A DNA stretch of 42,998 nt from Candidatus Kapaibacterium sp. (GTDB taxonomy: Bacteria > Bacteroidota > Ignavibacteria > Kapaibacteriales > UBA2268): positions 1 to 42,998 of the forward strand of contig JAPLFM010000175.1 in the NCBI GenBank assembly GCA_026390675.1. Direction: 5' to 3'. Both the position numbers and the translations under genes were made by a program. The notes below the pieces were generated by a model. That model was not told where the DNA came from and ran no database searches. It saw only the letters and a program-made list of their open reading frames with translations. Positions 1 through 8,445 of this stretch are shown piece by piece. How positions within the stretch are numbered: position 1 is the first letter of the stretch; each line of letters starts with the position of its first letter.

Positions 1-225
1 TATAATTTGAGGGTTTGTATTAACAATAATAACGTCACCACTTACTATGGTAACATTATCTGCTGAGGTAGGAACTACAGCACCCGCCCAAGTAGTAGTA
101 GAGTTCCAAGAACCTCCACCTGTACCGTTGGAGCTAATATTAGCTGCCCATACATCAATATTCGCAAACCCAAGCATTGCTGCCATGAATAAGGCGAATA
201 TCAGTATTCGGTTTTTAGCTTTCAT
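1..225 (-). CDS. Secreted surface protein, N-terminal part (runs off the left edge)
   Basis: The minus strand reads from an ATG at 225 to the window edge without a stop (75 codons). It opens with a classic signal peptide: basic MKAKNR, a hydrophobic stretch, then a likely cleavage after VWA around residue 27. The mature part begins with a Gly/Ser/Thr/Trp-rich stretch (GGGSWNSTTTWAG, then VPTSADNVTI). This pattern is typical of the first beta-helix or carbohydrate-binding repeat of large Bacteroidota surface proteins, which usually carry a T9SS C-terminal sorting domain. That domain would lie outside the window, so T9SS export is inferred. Function unknown; likely a cell-surface adhesin or enzyme. 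Confidence 0.7.
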   Translation of the reverse strand, partial: MKAKNRILIFALFMAAMLGFANIDVWAANISSNGTGGGSWNSTTTWAGAVVPTSADNVTIVSGDVIIVNTNPQII

Positions 226-383
226 AATTTATCCTATAAGATATTATTAAAAATTTATTGAAAAAAGTTTTTTTATTGATTTAGTTCTGTTTTGCTTTAC
301 CGTTTTTTTTGTAGTGGTTTTCTAATCAATAATCCGGAACTTAAAGTAGCCTGGAGATCTAATCTCCGGCATTCTCAAATCGT

Positions 384-620
384 TCATGAATCCTCCATAA
401 TTTGATTGATAATTATTCCACATCCTGTGTGTTTATTTATTGACTGTGGGATTTTTTTAAAGTTTAAATATTTCATTTTCATACATATATCGTCAAGAAT
501 AGCACAAACTTTAGTAAATTTGTGCAAAACTCTATTTAATTTTGATTTATAAGCACTTATGGCTGTTGCTATTAGCCATAAATTTCTAAATTGTATATTA
601 TTAACCATTTTTGCTGACAT
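384..620 (-). CDS. Doubtful small hypothetical protein
   Basis: A 78-codon frame in an otherwise gene-free region. The product has a mildly hydrophobic start (NLWLIATAIS), several Lys residues and three scattered Cys residues, but no signal peptide and no family I recognise. There is no Shine-Dalgarno before the ATG and no operon partner. It may be a chance ORF or a decayed fragment, and is listed only for completeness. Confidence 0.18.
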   Translation of the reverse strand: MSAKMVNNIQFRNLWLIATAISAYKSKLNRVLHKFTKVCAILDDICMKMKYLNFKKIPQSINKHTGCGIIINQIMEDS

Positions 621-920
621 TTTTATGTTTTTATAAGCATTATATACTTACTATTTCAATCAAAATGCCAAAGTATTTTTTTCTATTTTCTACCCTACTA
701 TCACTCGCCTACCAATTCAGTCTGTATCTATCTGTAAAGCTATTTAAATTTTTATTTTATGAGGATTGAAACTTTAAAAAATTTCAATATTTCTTGCCTT
801 TTAAGTATAATCTATTAATACGGGTACTATCCGTTGATTTTATAATCGGTTATTCTTTACAATAACTTTAATATTATTTTAAAATAAAGTTATAATTAAG
901 TAAAAATACCGAGAAATTGA

Positions 921-1060
921 ATTATGAGTTAATAATTATGAATTATGAATTATGAATTTAGGAAACTTTGTATAAAAAAAATGTCTGAAACAATTTCGTT
1001 TCAGACATTTATATTAGATTCAGGATTAAGTATTAATTATGAATTATGAATTATTAATTG
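921..1060. repeat. Left heptamer arrays (attatga units) flanking the four-helix-bundle gene
   Basis: Two short runs of the 7-bp unit attatga lie at about 921-958 and 1031-1060, on either side of the terminator hairpin. They read as the reverse complement of the longer array at 1448-1556, so the gene between them sits inside inverted arrays. Confidence 0.75.
979..1010 (-). terminator. Intrinsic terminator of the four-helix-bundle gene
   Basis: A perfect 13-bp stem (arms 979-991 and 998-1010, 6-nt loop) is followed, in the minus direction, by a T-run (complement of 972-980). It sits about 60 bp past the stop codon of the gene at 1068-1421. Confidence 0.8.
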
Positions 1061-1067
1061 AATAGTA

Positions 1068-1421
1068 TTATATGATATTTTTTGAGGTTTTGATTATGCT
1101 AGTTATTATTTTCTTAAGCTCAATGGCATCAACTATTATACTATCAAATTGAGTTTGGCTTACATAATCTGTGTTATATAATAGCTCCAGCCAATAAATT
1201 GTTTCATTTATTTCTTTTTGTGCAATGGAAAGTTTATGAATAAAATCAGCTTTACTTTCAGCATTTTCTGATTCTCTTACTAAAGCACCAACCGAAGTTC
1301 CACTTCTTAAAACTTGCTTTGACAATACAAATTCTCTTTTGTCATTAATAAGATACTGGCTAAATTTTACAATTCTAATAGCAAAAGAAAAGCTTTTCTC
1401 TTTAATTATATTTTTTTTCAT
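1068..1421 (-). CDS. Four-helix-bundle protein (23S rRNA intervening-sequence family)
   Basis: 117 residues, the usual length for the family (TIGR02436, S23/IVP type). Family hallmarks are visible: an N-terminal helix (SFAIRIVKFSQYL), the central LRSGTSVGALVRESENAESKADF stretch (residues about 38-60), then KLSIAQKEINETIYWLELL and a C-terminal ELKKIITSIIKTSK helix. Members form small all-alpha bundles, originally found encoded in insertions in 23S rRNA genes. They are related in fold to the Avd accessory protein of diversity-generating retroelements, but no retroelement is visible here. The gene stands alone between inverted heptamer repeats, with its own terminator. Cellular role unknown. Confidence 0.88.
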   Translation of the reverse strand: MKKNIIKEKSFSFAIRIVKFSQYLINDKREFVLSKQVLRSGTSVGALVRESENAESKADFIHKLSIAQKEINETIYWLELLYNTDYVSQTQFDSIIVDAIELKKIITSIIKTSKNII

Positions 1422-1447
1422 ACTATTTCTTTAAGCTTATAACAAAA

Positions 1448-1556
1448 ACTCATAATTCATAACTCATAACTCATAACTCATAACTCATAATTCATAACTC
1501 ATAATTCTTAATTCATAATTCATAACTCATAATTCATAACTCATAATTCTTAATTA
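1448..1556. repeat. Right heptamer array (actcata / attcata units)
   Basis: About fifteen consecutive 7-bp units of the form A(C/T)TCATA, with a few attctta variants, fill the gap between the start of the four-helix-bundle gene and the arsM stop codon. The array is the inverted counterpart of the attatga runs on the other side of the gene. Confidence 0.85.
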
Positions 1557-1557
1557 T

Positions 1558-2391
1558 CTAACAGCATCCAGGTTCGCAACAAGATTCTTTCTTTTCACCA
1601 TAAACAGTAATACTTGCAATTGCATTACCACTTAATTTGTATTCAGATAGTTCATCTTTGGAAAGATACTGTAACATTATATCATCAGGTATTTCAATAT
1701 TTTTTTCTTTCTGCACTTTAATATTAGTAAATCCAGCATCAGCCAATCCTTTTAAATAATCTTCTATTTGCATAGCTCCTGAAACACAACCTGCATACAT
1801 CTCACTTGCCTCTTTTACGCCTTTTGGCAGGTTACCTTTTAGTACCACATCGGACACACTAAAATGCCCATTTGGTTTAATGATTCTAAACATTTCAGAA
1901 AATGCTTTTGGTTTATTGGGAACTAAATTGAGCACACAATTAGAAACAACAACATCAACTCTATTTGAAGCAATTGGAATTTTTTCAATTTCGCCAAATC
2001 TAAATTCAACATTATTAAACCCAAGCTTTTCCGAATTTTCTCTAGCTTTGTCAATCATTGCTTCAGTCATATCTATTCCAATTACTTTTCCTGTTTCACC
2101 AGTAATTGCTCTAGCCACAAAACAATCATTACCTGCTCCTGAGCCAAGATCAACAACTGTATCACCTTCTTTGATTAGTGCAAATTCAGTAGGCAAGCCA
2201 CAGCCCAATCCTAAATCAGCATCAGCATTATATCCATCGAGTTTTGAATAATTTTCACTAAAGATAGTATAATCTACAGTTGCACAACCTCCCACACCAC
2301 AGCAAGATGTTTCATTTTCTGTTTTACTCTGCAATGCTATTAGTGAGTATTTTTCTTTCACCATTTCTTTTATTTGAATATCTGTTTCCAT
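1558..2391 (-). CDS. arsM: Arsenite S-adenosylmethionine methyltransferase ArsM
   Basis: 277 residues. Transfers methyl groups from SAM to trivalent arsenic, giving methylated and volatile arsenicals; cytoplasmic. The SAM-binding motif I is VVDLGSGAGNDC (residues 79-90), followed by the acidic VIGIDMTEAM segment. Three cysteines sit in the positions expected for As(III) binding: C90 (GNDC), C152 (SNCVLNLVP) and C202 (YAGCVSGAM). Extra cysteine clusters lie near the N-terminus (SCCGVGGC) and at the extreme C-terminus (SCCEPGCC), probably additional metalloid ligands. It begins 11 bp after arsR, with a GGAG ribosome-binding site just past the arsR stop, so the two form an operon. No efflux pump gene is nearby. 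Confidence 0.93.
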   Translation of the reverse strand: METDIQIKEMVKEKYSLIALQSKTENETSCCGVGGCATVDYTIFSENYSKLDGYNADADLGLGCGLPTEFALIKEGDTVVDLGSGAGNDCFVARAITGETGKVIGIDMTEAMIDKARENSEKLGFNNVEFRFGEIEKIPIASNRVDVVVSNCVLNLVPNKPKAFSEMFRIIKPNGHFSVSDVVLKGNLPKGVKEASEMYAGCVSGAMQIEDYLKGLADAGFTNIKVQKEKNIEIPDDIMLQYLSKDELSEYKLSGNAIASITVYGEKKESCCEPGCC

Positions 2392-2402
2392 ATTTTCTCC
2401 AT

Positions 2403-2735
2403 TTAGCAGTTACAAGCTGCCAAATCTATACTTTTATTTAAAAATTTATCAATTAGTTTTTTTATATTTAAAAGAGCATCATTATTTATACAATAGCAAA
2501 CGTTTTTACCATTTATTTCACCTTTGATTATACCAGCCTCTTTTAGCTCATTCAAATGCTGGGTAACAGTTGTTCTACTTAATGGTAGTTCTAAAGCGAT
2601 ATTACCCGAAAAGCAAATATTCTTTTCAGCCAAATAGATAATAATAGCTAATCTTGCTGGATGAGAAAGTGCTTTATTTATTCTTGCCAAGTCCTGCAGT
2701 TCTTGACTAAAATTTTCGGCTTTTGATGTTGACAT
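2403..2735 (-). CDS. arsR: ArsR/SmtB-family metalloid-responsive repressor
   Basis: 110 residues, the usual ArsR size. A winged-helix core is visible: LSHPARLAIIIYLAEKN, then the recognition region LPLSRTTVTQHLNELKEAGII and the wing GEINGKNVCYCIN. The canonical ELCVCDL metal box of helix 3 is not present; cysteines instead occur at NICFSGN, VCYC and the C-terminal AACNC, suggesting an unusual As(III) or Sb(III) sensor site. First gene of the arsR-arsM operon, presumably repressing it by binding the palindrome at 2774-2794. Divergent from the PAS kinase at 2900. Confidence 0.9.
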   Translation of the reverse strand: MSTSKAENFSQELQDLARINKALSHPARLAIIIYLAEKNICFSGNIALELPLSRTTVTQHLNELKEAGIIKGEINGKNVCYCINNDALLNIKKLIDKFLNKSIDLAACNC

Positions 2736-2773
2736 ATAGTATTATATATAAATGTTTTTAAATATTTGTTATT

Positions 2774-2794
2774 TCGTATGACGTAAACATACGA
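2774..2794. promoter_or_regulatory. Candidate ArsR operator (7-7-7 palindrome)
   Basis: Perfect inverted repeat TCGTATG / CATACGA with a 7-bp spacer, 39 bp upstream of arsR. On the minus strand the palindrome contains TATGTTTA, close to the Bacteroidota -7 element TAnnTTTG, so bound repressor would cover the promoter. Assignment to ArsR is inferred from position. Confidence 0.6.
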
Positions 2795-2899
2795 CATATT
2801 ATTTTAATATTAAAATAAAATTTTAAAATAATTAGTTTATTTGATAAATTAATATTAATTTAATATTATTAAATATTATTAATTTCACTTTTCTTAAAA

Positions 2900-5617
2900 A
2901 TGAACTATCCTTACAATAGCGATAATACACTTAATAAATTAATAAATTCAAATTCTTATTGCATTTTTGTAGTTGATTTGGACTATAACTATACCTATTG
3001 TAATGAAACATTACTCAACAAGCTAGATTTTACATCTGATTATCTATTATCATTAAAAATTGATTCCCTTATCCACCAAGAAGATTTCAATGCTTTTTCA
3101 AATGTATTTAAAAATTGCATTGAAGATTCAACATTAAATTTAGAAATAAACATAAGACTTAGAACAAAAAACAACTCTTATTTAGACACTCAGTTAGATC
3201 TTTCATCAATTATTAATGATAATGGTCAAGTTGGTGGTGTTTTATGCTTAGGGACAATAAAAAGACAATATAATATTGAAAACGAATTATTAGACAACAA
3301 AATTTTATTTTCAGAGGGTCATGCAGTTATTTTCAAATGGTCATCTGATAGAGAAGTAATTAAAACTCTTTACGTATCTGAAAATTGTAAATTGTTTGGA
3401 TATAAAAGTGAAGACTTAATAGGTAAATCATTTTTAGATTTTATTCATCCTGATGATTTTTCAAAAAGTAGAGAATCTTATAATAGGGCATTTGAAAATA
3501 TCAAGAACAATGACAAAGATTCTCAAAAATATTTAGAATTGACTTATAGATTTTTATGCAAAGACGGACAATATAAATGGGTGCAAGATTATAGCTATCC
3601 AATTTTCGAAGATTTCGAAATTAGATATGTTTATGGATACATAATAGATGTAAATGAACTTGTACTAGCTCGTGAAATGATTTCGGAAAGTGAAACTAGA
3701 TTTAAAGATATGGCTAATTCCGTACCTGTTATAATTTGGAAAGAAGATGCTGATAGCAATTGTACTTACGTAAACAATGCTTGGACTGAATTTACAGGAG
3801 AAAGTTTTGAAAAATCTCTAGGTAAAGGCTGGTCTGCTTTAGTTCACAAAGATGATAAAAGTATTTTAGATAGATTAAATAGAAAAGACTTGATTGAATT
3901 CAAACCATTTGAAGTGGAATATAGATTAAAGTCAGCAAATGGTGAATATAGATGGGTAATGGATAAAGGTATTCCAAGATTTGATTCTAATAATAAATTT
4001 ATAGGGTATATAGGTAGTTGTGTTGATTTAACTGATCAAAAAAATGCTGCACACGAAATAATTGAAAAAAACAAAAACTTAGAAAGAGCTTTGATTGAAG
4101 CTGAAAGATTAAGCATGATTGTAAATAAAACTACTAATGTAGTTATTTTAGCAGATGCTAATGGCAAAATTGCTTGGGTTAATAAAGCATTTACCGATCA
4201 TACTGGTTATAGTTTTGAAGATGCACTAAACCAAATACCTGAAGATTTAATACAAGGTCCATTAACTGATTTTAAAACCAAGATGGCTATAAAAAAAGCT
4301 ATGACTGATAGAAAATCAATTAGAACAGAAATATTAAATTATACAAAGGATAAAAATACTTTTTGGGTGGAGTTATCTATTGATCCTCTTTATAATAACT
4401 ATGGAATTTTTGAAGGTTATATTGGTATTTTGAATGATATTTCAGAAAGAAGAGATATTGAAGATAAGATAGTTGAACAAAACCTCCAATTAAGTTATTT
4501 TCAAAAAGCATTAAACTCTTCTACTTACATCACAATAATTGACCAAAATTGTCTTATAACTGAAATTAATCAAAAATTTGAAACTATTTCCGGTTTTCCA
4601 AAACAAAAATTAATTGGCACTAAACCAAATATATTTATTGAAGGATTTTTAGAAGAAAGTCAATTTATTGAATTAAATAAAATCTCAGAAAATAAAAGCT
4701 ATTGGAGAGGCGAAGTTGTTGAACTTAAATCCGATGGAAGTCAATTTTGGTTAGATACTACTGTAATACCATTATATAATGTAATAAATGAGCATATTGG
4801 ATTTATTTCAGTTGGTATAAATATTACCAACAGATTAGAATATCAACAAAAATTAAAAGACTTCAATACAATCCTTGAACAAAAAATTACTGAAAGAACT
4901 ACTATACTTCAAAATATTAATGAAGAAAAAGATCATCTATTAGCAATAGTTAGCCACGATTTAAAGAATCCTCTTGCTGGGCTAATGTTGAATATCGAGT
5001 TATTAGAAAATTTAGCGATTAAAAATAATGACTCTATTTTGCTAAATAGAGCTAAGAATATTTCTAAAGCTACTAAACACATGCAAGACATTATTTCAAA
5101 AATACTGGATGCTTATAGGATGGAAACAGGTAATTTAAGTCCAAAACCTGCTACTTTTCTTCTATGGGATTTACTTAAAGTTTGTATTGATGAAATTTCA
5201 GTACAAGCTAATAATAAGAATCTTAATATAAGTGTTAAAGGTAATACTCATATTCAAATGAATAATGACTATCTATTTGTTTATCAAATTGTAGATAATC
5301 TAATTTCTAATGCAATTAAATATTCTAAAATTGATGGTGAAATTCAACTTGATGTTTCTACCAAAAAAGGAGATTTGATTTTTAAAGTTATTGATTGTGG
5401 TGTAGGAATTCCAGAAGACGAAATTCATTTAATTTTTGATAAATTTTCAAAAGTATCATCTTGGCCAACTGCTGGTGAAGTAAAAACAGGAATTGGTTTA
5501 TCAACAGTGAAAAAACTTTCTGAACTTCTTAATGGTACGATTACTTGCAAAAGCAAAATTGATTCAGGCTCAGTTTTCTGTTTAACAATTCCATTAGATT
5601 ATATACAAATTATTTAA
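2900..5617 (+). CDS. Multi-PAS sensor histidine kinase
   Basis: 905 residues, no signal peptide or membrane segment, so probably a cytoplasmic sensor. Five PAS/PAC units follow one another, roughly 10-130, 140-255, 265-382, 405-525 and 530-650. The PAC ends are recognisable (YKWVQDYSYP, YRWVMDKGIPRF, FWVELSIDPLY, FWLDTTVIPLY). A short coiled coil leads to a HisKA dimerisation helix with the phospho-accepting H686 (VSHDLKNPLAG). The ATPase domain shows an N box (VDNLISNAIKYSK), G1 (DCGVGIPEDEI) and G2 (GIGLSTVKKL). No receiver domain and no response regulator next to it, so it is an orphan kinase with an unknown partner. Transcribed away from arsR. Confidence 0.92.
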   Translation: MNYPYNSDNTLNKLINSNSYCIFVVDLDYNYTYCNETLLNKLDFTSDYLLSLKIDSLIHQEDFNAFSNVFKNCIEDSTLNLEINIRLRTKNNSYLDTQLDLSSIINDNGQVGGVLCLGTIKRQYNIENELLDNKILFSEGHAVIFKWSSDREVIKTLYVSENCKLFGYKSEDLIGKSFLDFIHPDDFSKSRESYNRAFENIKNNDKDSQKYLELTYRFLCKDGQYKWVQDYSYPIFEDFEIRYVYGYIIDVNELVLAREMISESETRFKDMANSVPVIIWKEDADSNCTYVNNAWTEFTGESFEKSLGKGWSALVHKDDKSILDRLNRKDLIEFKPFEVEYRLKSANGEYRWVMDKGIPRFDSNNKFIGYIGSCVDLTDQKNAAHEIIEKNKNLERALIEAERLSMIVNKTTNVVILADANGKIAWVNKAFTDHTGYSFEDALNQIPEDLIQGPLTDFKTKMAIKKAMTDRKSIRTEILNYTKDKNTFWVELSIDPLYNNYGIFEGYIGILNDISERRDIEDKIVEQNLQLSYFQKALNSSTYITIIDQNCLITEINQKFETISGFPKQKLIGTKPNIFIEGFLEESQFIELNKISENKSYWRGEVVELKSDGSQFWLDTTVIPLYNVINEHIGFISVGINITNRLEYQQKLKDFNTILEQKITERTTILQNINEEKDHLLAIVSHDLKNPLAGLMLNIELLENLAIKNNDSILLNRAKNISKATKHMQDIISKILDAYRMETGNLSPKPATFLLWDLLKVCIDEISVQANNKNLNISVKGNTHIQMNNDYLFVYQIVDNLISNAIKYSKIDGEIQLDVSTKKGDLIFKVIDCGVGIPEDEIHLIFDKFSKVSSWPTAGEVKTGIGLSTVKKLSELLNGTITCKSKIDSGSVFCLTIPLDYIQII

Positions 5618-5651
5618 AGCAAGGTCTAAAACAATTTTAAAGTTTACTTAT

Positions 5652-5697
5652 CATTCTATACTTACTTAAATGGTTATTTTTTAAATAGTATAGAATG
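5652..5697. terminator. Stem-loop between convergent genes
   Basis: Perfect 11-bp arms CATTCTATACT (5652-5662) and AGTATAGAATG (5687-5697) enclose a 24-nt AT-rich loop. It lies between the ends of the histidine kinase and the convergent T9SS gene. The large loop and lack of a strong T-run make it a weaker terminator candidate than the others in the window. Confidence 0.45.
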
Positions 5698-5745
5698 GAT
5701 AAATAAATAATTTGAAAGACTTGATTTTTAAAACTCTAAGAGATA

Positions 5746-8214
5746 CTACTTCTGAATAACAAATGGCTTGTCAATAACTTTGTCAAATTGTTTGAGTTCT
5801 ATAAAATAAATACCACTAGACAATTCTAAAAATGGGATTTCTAACTCAAATTCTCCTGCATTTTTAAAACCTTTAAATAAGTTAATTAAGGTTTGTCCAT
5901 TTGAATTTAATATATTAATCTCAATTTTTGAATCATTAGAAATTACATATTTTGCTTTAGTCCCTGCATTTGTAATTGGATTTGGGCTAATGTCAAATAT
6001 CTTTGTTGTTAAGGCTTCACTATCATTTACTGGGTTTGTGCTTTGAAGAGTTGCTGACACATCTAAAATATATTTAACAGAACATTCATCTTCAATTCCT
6101 ATCATATCAACAACTGATGATGAATTGGAAGAACCTAGACTAGGGTTGAATGAAATTTTCACTAATATTGAATCTCCAATATTAAAAGCTTTAGTTTTAT
6201 CCCATTCAACTGCTTCAATTTTAAATCCTACATTGTTTTTTTGTAATTTAATATCTTTAATTTTAATATTTTTCTTACTTTCATTTTTAAGTATTATTTC
6301 TTTATTCATTGAATTAGAATTTTGTTTAAATATACCAAATTTTCTTTCACTTGCAGAAGTAATCCTAGTTGCAATATTTTCAATTGAAATAATAGTATCA
6401 TTTCCAGCCTTATCTTTAAAAACTATAACTGCTTTTGAATCAGAAAATGGATTTATAGGAGTTAAATTCCAAGTCGCTTTCCCAGTATTACCAGAAATAA
6501 TATTTGAAACTTTAAATCTATAATTATATGAAAAACTGGAATCTAAAAACATATATGCATCTGCAAGTTTTGAACTTGCGTTACTATTTATAATATCTGT
6601 AACATCTGCAATTGTATTTATTCCAACAGATCCATCACAGTCTATAGTATATTTAGGAATTGGTTTTGCGAAATCTTGAGTTTCAATTTGAGCCATAGCT
6701 GTAGAAGTTGGATAACCATAAGAATCATTCATATCACTTCCATAAGAATAACAAGCAAATTTATATCCAGAGAGGCTTCTTACTCTTAAAACTCCTGATG
6801 AAGGTACATTAATAGTTTTACTAGTAAAACGTTTGTCTTTGATTAATATATTTTTGAATTTTCTTTCTTTCCCTTCTAAAGTGTTCAGCTTTTCATAATT
6901 CCATTGATTTCCATTCCAAGTTCCAAGCTCAATATCATCAGGTAAATTACCATTTTGATCTAATTCACACACAATGCTCATATAATTATTTTTCATAATG
7001 AAACCACCTGCAGCATTTATAGCTGCAAACATAATATCACTTTGAAATTGTTCTAAAGGTGTCAAATTCATTTGAAATGGGTCTGATTCGTTAGATGTAG
7101 CATCGTCATTTGAACCTGGATTGTAATATACTATTGAGAAAGGTTTATCGGCTGAATAAATTACAGGGTAAATTGAATTTGAATCATATTGATTAGTTGC
7201 TCTATCTTCATACCAACCTTGTTCAATTTTACCACCAGCTGTTCTAATTGTTTTATAAAACTTTCCGTCTTTGTAAATTTTAGTATCAGGATATTTAGCA
7301 AATACTCTAATAATACCAGGTTTTTTTCTATTTTCACATACTGGAATTAATATATTCTGCCCCCAAGTATCAGTTGGAAGCTCCATTTCGGCATTGTAAT
7401 CACAAGCATTAACATCAAGTGGTATATTAGCACAAAGAACCCCAGAAGTTACGGCAACTGGATAATTTGATGTTATTTTGGAACCAGACATTTCCATTAA
7501 TGGTGATTTAGTGCCTAAAACATAAACATCACCTTTTTGAAGATTAAAGTTTACAGATTTGCCAAATGTGAGGACTGAATCAGAAGTTTCAATTTGCGAA
7601 ATCCCATCACCACCCATTGTGAATTTTACTTCTGTATTGTCATAAGCCGCTGTTATTAAAGTCCAAGCTGGAGAACCACTCCAATATGAAGCTGTATAAG
7701 GGGAAACAATATATTCATTGCCTAAAGCATTATTAGGTAGTGCAAGAAATCCATCAGATGAGAATTTAAATCTTATTATTACATAAACTACAATAGGATT
7801 TTCACTTTTAATATGAATTCCTCTTTGCTGATAAACTTTTGCTTTTGGAGTTAAAGTCATTAAAAAATGTCTGAATGGCTGTCCTTCAGAAGCATCCAAA
7901 TCAAATACAGCCAAGCCACCTGCTTGAATCTCTTTTGTTTGATTATATCCAATACCTTCTATTTCGCAATTAACAAAATTTCTATTAGGGCTAACACAAT
8001 AAATTCTAAAAAAACTTTTATCCGAATTTTCATCTTCATAACAAGGTGGTATAGAAAACCAATATTCTCTTCCTGCACTTGTTGTTCCAGCTATAATAGG
8101 TAACTTTTTCATTATTTCAGTTTCATCAAACTTTTCCCCTGCTTTTAAGCTCATCGATAAAGCTCCAGCAAAAAGTAAAGTGATCAATAGAAACTTTTGT
8201 AAAAACTTAGTCAT
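5746..8214 (-). CDS. T9SS-sorted surface protein with IgGFc-binding-like N-terminal region
   Basis: 822 residues. A signal peptide (MTKFLQKFLLITLLFAGALSMSLKAG, cleavage near residue 25) is followed by about 500 residues resembling the IgGFc-binding-protein N-terminal domain (EYWFSIPPCYE, PFRHFLMTLTPKA, YWSGSPAWTLITAAYDNTEV, PVAVTSGVLCANIP). Next come Ig-like segments with a Hydin-like pattern. The end is a T9SS type A sorting domain (FDISPNPITNAG ... GIYFIELKQFDKVIDKPFVIQK). It is likely exported through the outer membrane and anchored on or released from the surface; ligand unknown. It is a shorter tandem paralogue of the 8446-13002 gene, sharing an almost identical signal peptide and leader region. 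Confidence 0.85.
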   Translation of the reverse strand: MTKFLQKFLLITLLFAGALSMSLKAGEKFDETEIMKKLPIIAGTTSAGREYWFSIPPCYEDENSDKSFFRIYCVSPNRNFVNCEIEGIGYNQTKEIQAGGLAVFDLDASEGQPFRHFLMTLTPKAKVYQQRGIHIKSENPIVVYVIIRFKFSSDGFLALPNNALGNEYIVSPYTASYWSGSPAWTLITAAYDNTEVKFTMGGDGISQIETSDSVLTFGKSVNFNLQKGDVYVLGTKSPLMEMSGSKITSNYPVAVTSGVLCANIPLDVNACDYNAEMELPTDTWGQNILIPVCENRKKPGIIRVFAKYPDTKIYKDGKFYKTIRTAGGKIEQGWYEDRATNQYDSNSIYPVIYSADKPFSIVYYNPGSNDDATSNESDPFQMNLTPLEQFQSDIMFAAINAAGGFIMKNNYMSIVCELDQNGNLPDDIELGTWNGNQWNYEKLNTLEGKERKFKNILIKDKRFTSKTINVPSSGVLRVRSLSGYKFACYSYGSDMNDSYGYPTSTAMAQIETQDFAKPIPKYTIDCDGSVGINTIADVTDIINSNASSKLADAYMFLDSSFSYNYRFKVSNIISGNTGKATWNLTPINPFSDSKAVIVFKDKAGNDTIISIENIATRITSASERKFGIFKQNSNSMNKEIILKNESKKNIKIKDIKLQKNNVGFKIEAVEWDKTKAFNIGDSILVKISFNPSLGSSNSSSVVDMIGIEDECSVKYILDVSATLQSTNPVNDSEALTTKIFDISPNPITNAGTKAKYVISNDSKIEINILNSNGQTLINLFKGFKNAGEFELEIPFLELSSGIYFIELKQFDKVIDKPFVIQK

Positions 8215-8389
8215 ACATTGTACTCCAAATAGTTTTATAATAGTATTTTATTTAATTTTATTTTCAAGTTTTACAATATATCTAATTTTTTGTACATATA
8301 CTTAAATTTATTAACAGTTAACTGAAGGTTTTGTTACACAATTTTTGAAAATAGTTTGTTTTATTTTGTTTACGAATATTATTACAAAA

Positions 8390-8423
8390 AAAAGCCCTCA
8401 AACACATTTGTTTGAGGGCTTTT
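8390..8423 (-). terminator. Intrinsic terminator of the 1518-residue T9SS protein gene
   Basis: Perfect 15-bp stem (arms 8390-8404 and 8409-8423, loop CATT) with a GC-rich centre GCCCTC/GAGGGC. In the minus direction it is followed by a T-run. It begins 23 bp after the stop codon at 8446. Confidence 0.9.
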
Positions 8424-8445
8424 AATTTATAAGATTGTGGTAGAA

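Larger units (their letters stand above)
226..1067. other. Gene-poor stretch with weak small ORF, heptamer arrays and a terminator
   Basis: There is no convincing gene over about 840 bp. The only sizeable ORF is a 78-codon minus-strand frame at 384-620. Heptamer-like attatga repeats appear near 921-958 and 1031-1060, and a strong hairpin lies at 979-1010. The rest is AT-rich without recognisable structure. Confidence 0.6.

Noticed and set aside
1068-1421. Diversity-generating retroelement suspected because of the Avd-like four-helix protein
   Set aside because: No reverse transcriptase, template repeat or variable repeat is found nearby.
1448-1556. Heptamer array as CRISPR or coding repeat
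   Set aside because: Units are only 7 bp, have no spacers and give no sustained frame with its own start.
1880-2251. Plus-strand ORF of 123 codons
   Set aside because: It is antisense to arsM, whose motifs are clear.
6125-6523. Plus-strand ORF of 132 codons with hydrophobic stretches
   Set aside because: It is antisense to the T9SS protein gene; the hydrophobic look comes from the complement of Glu/Asn/Lys codons.
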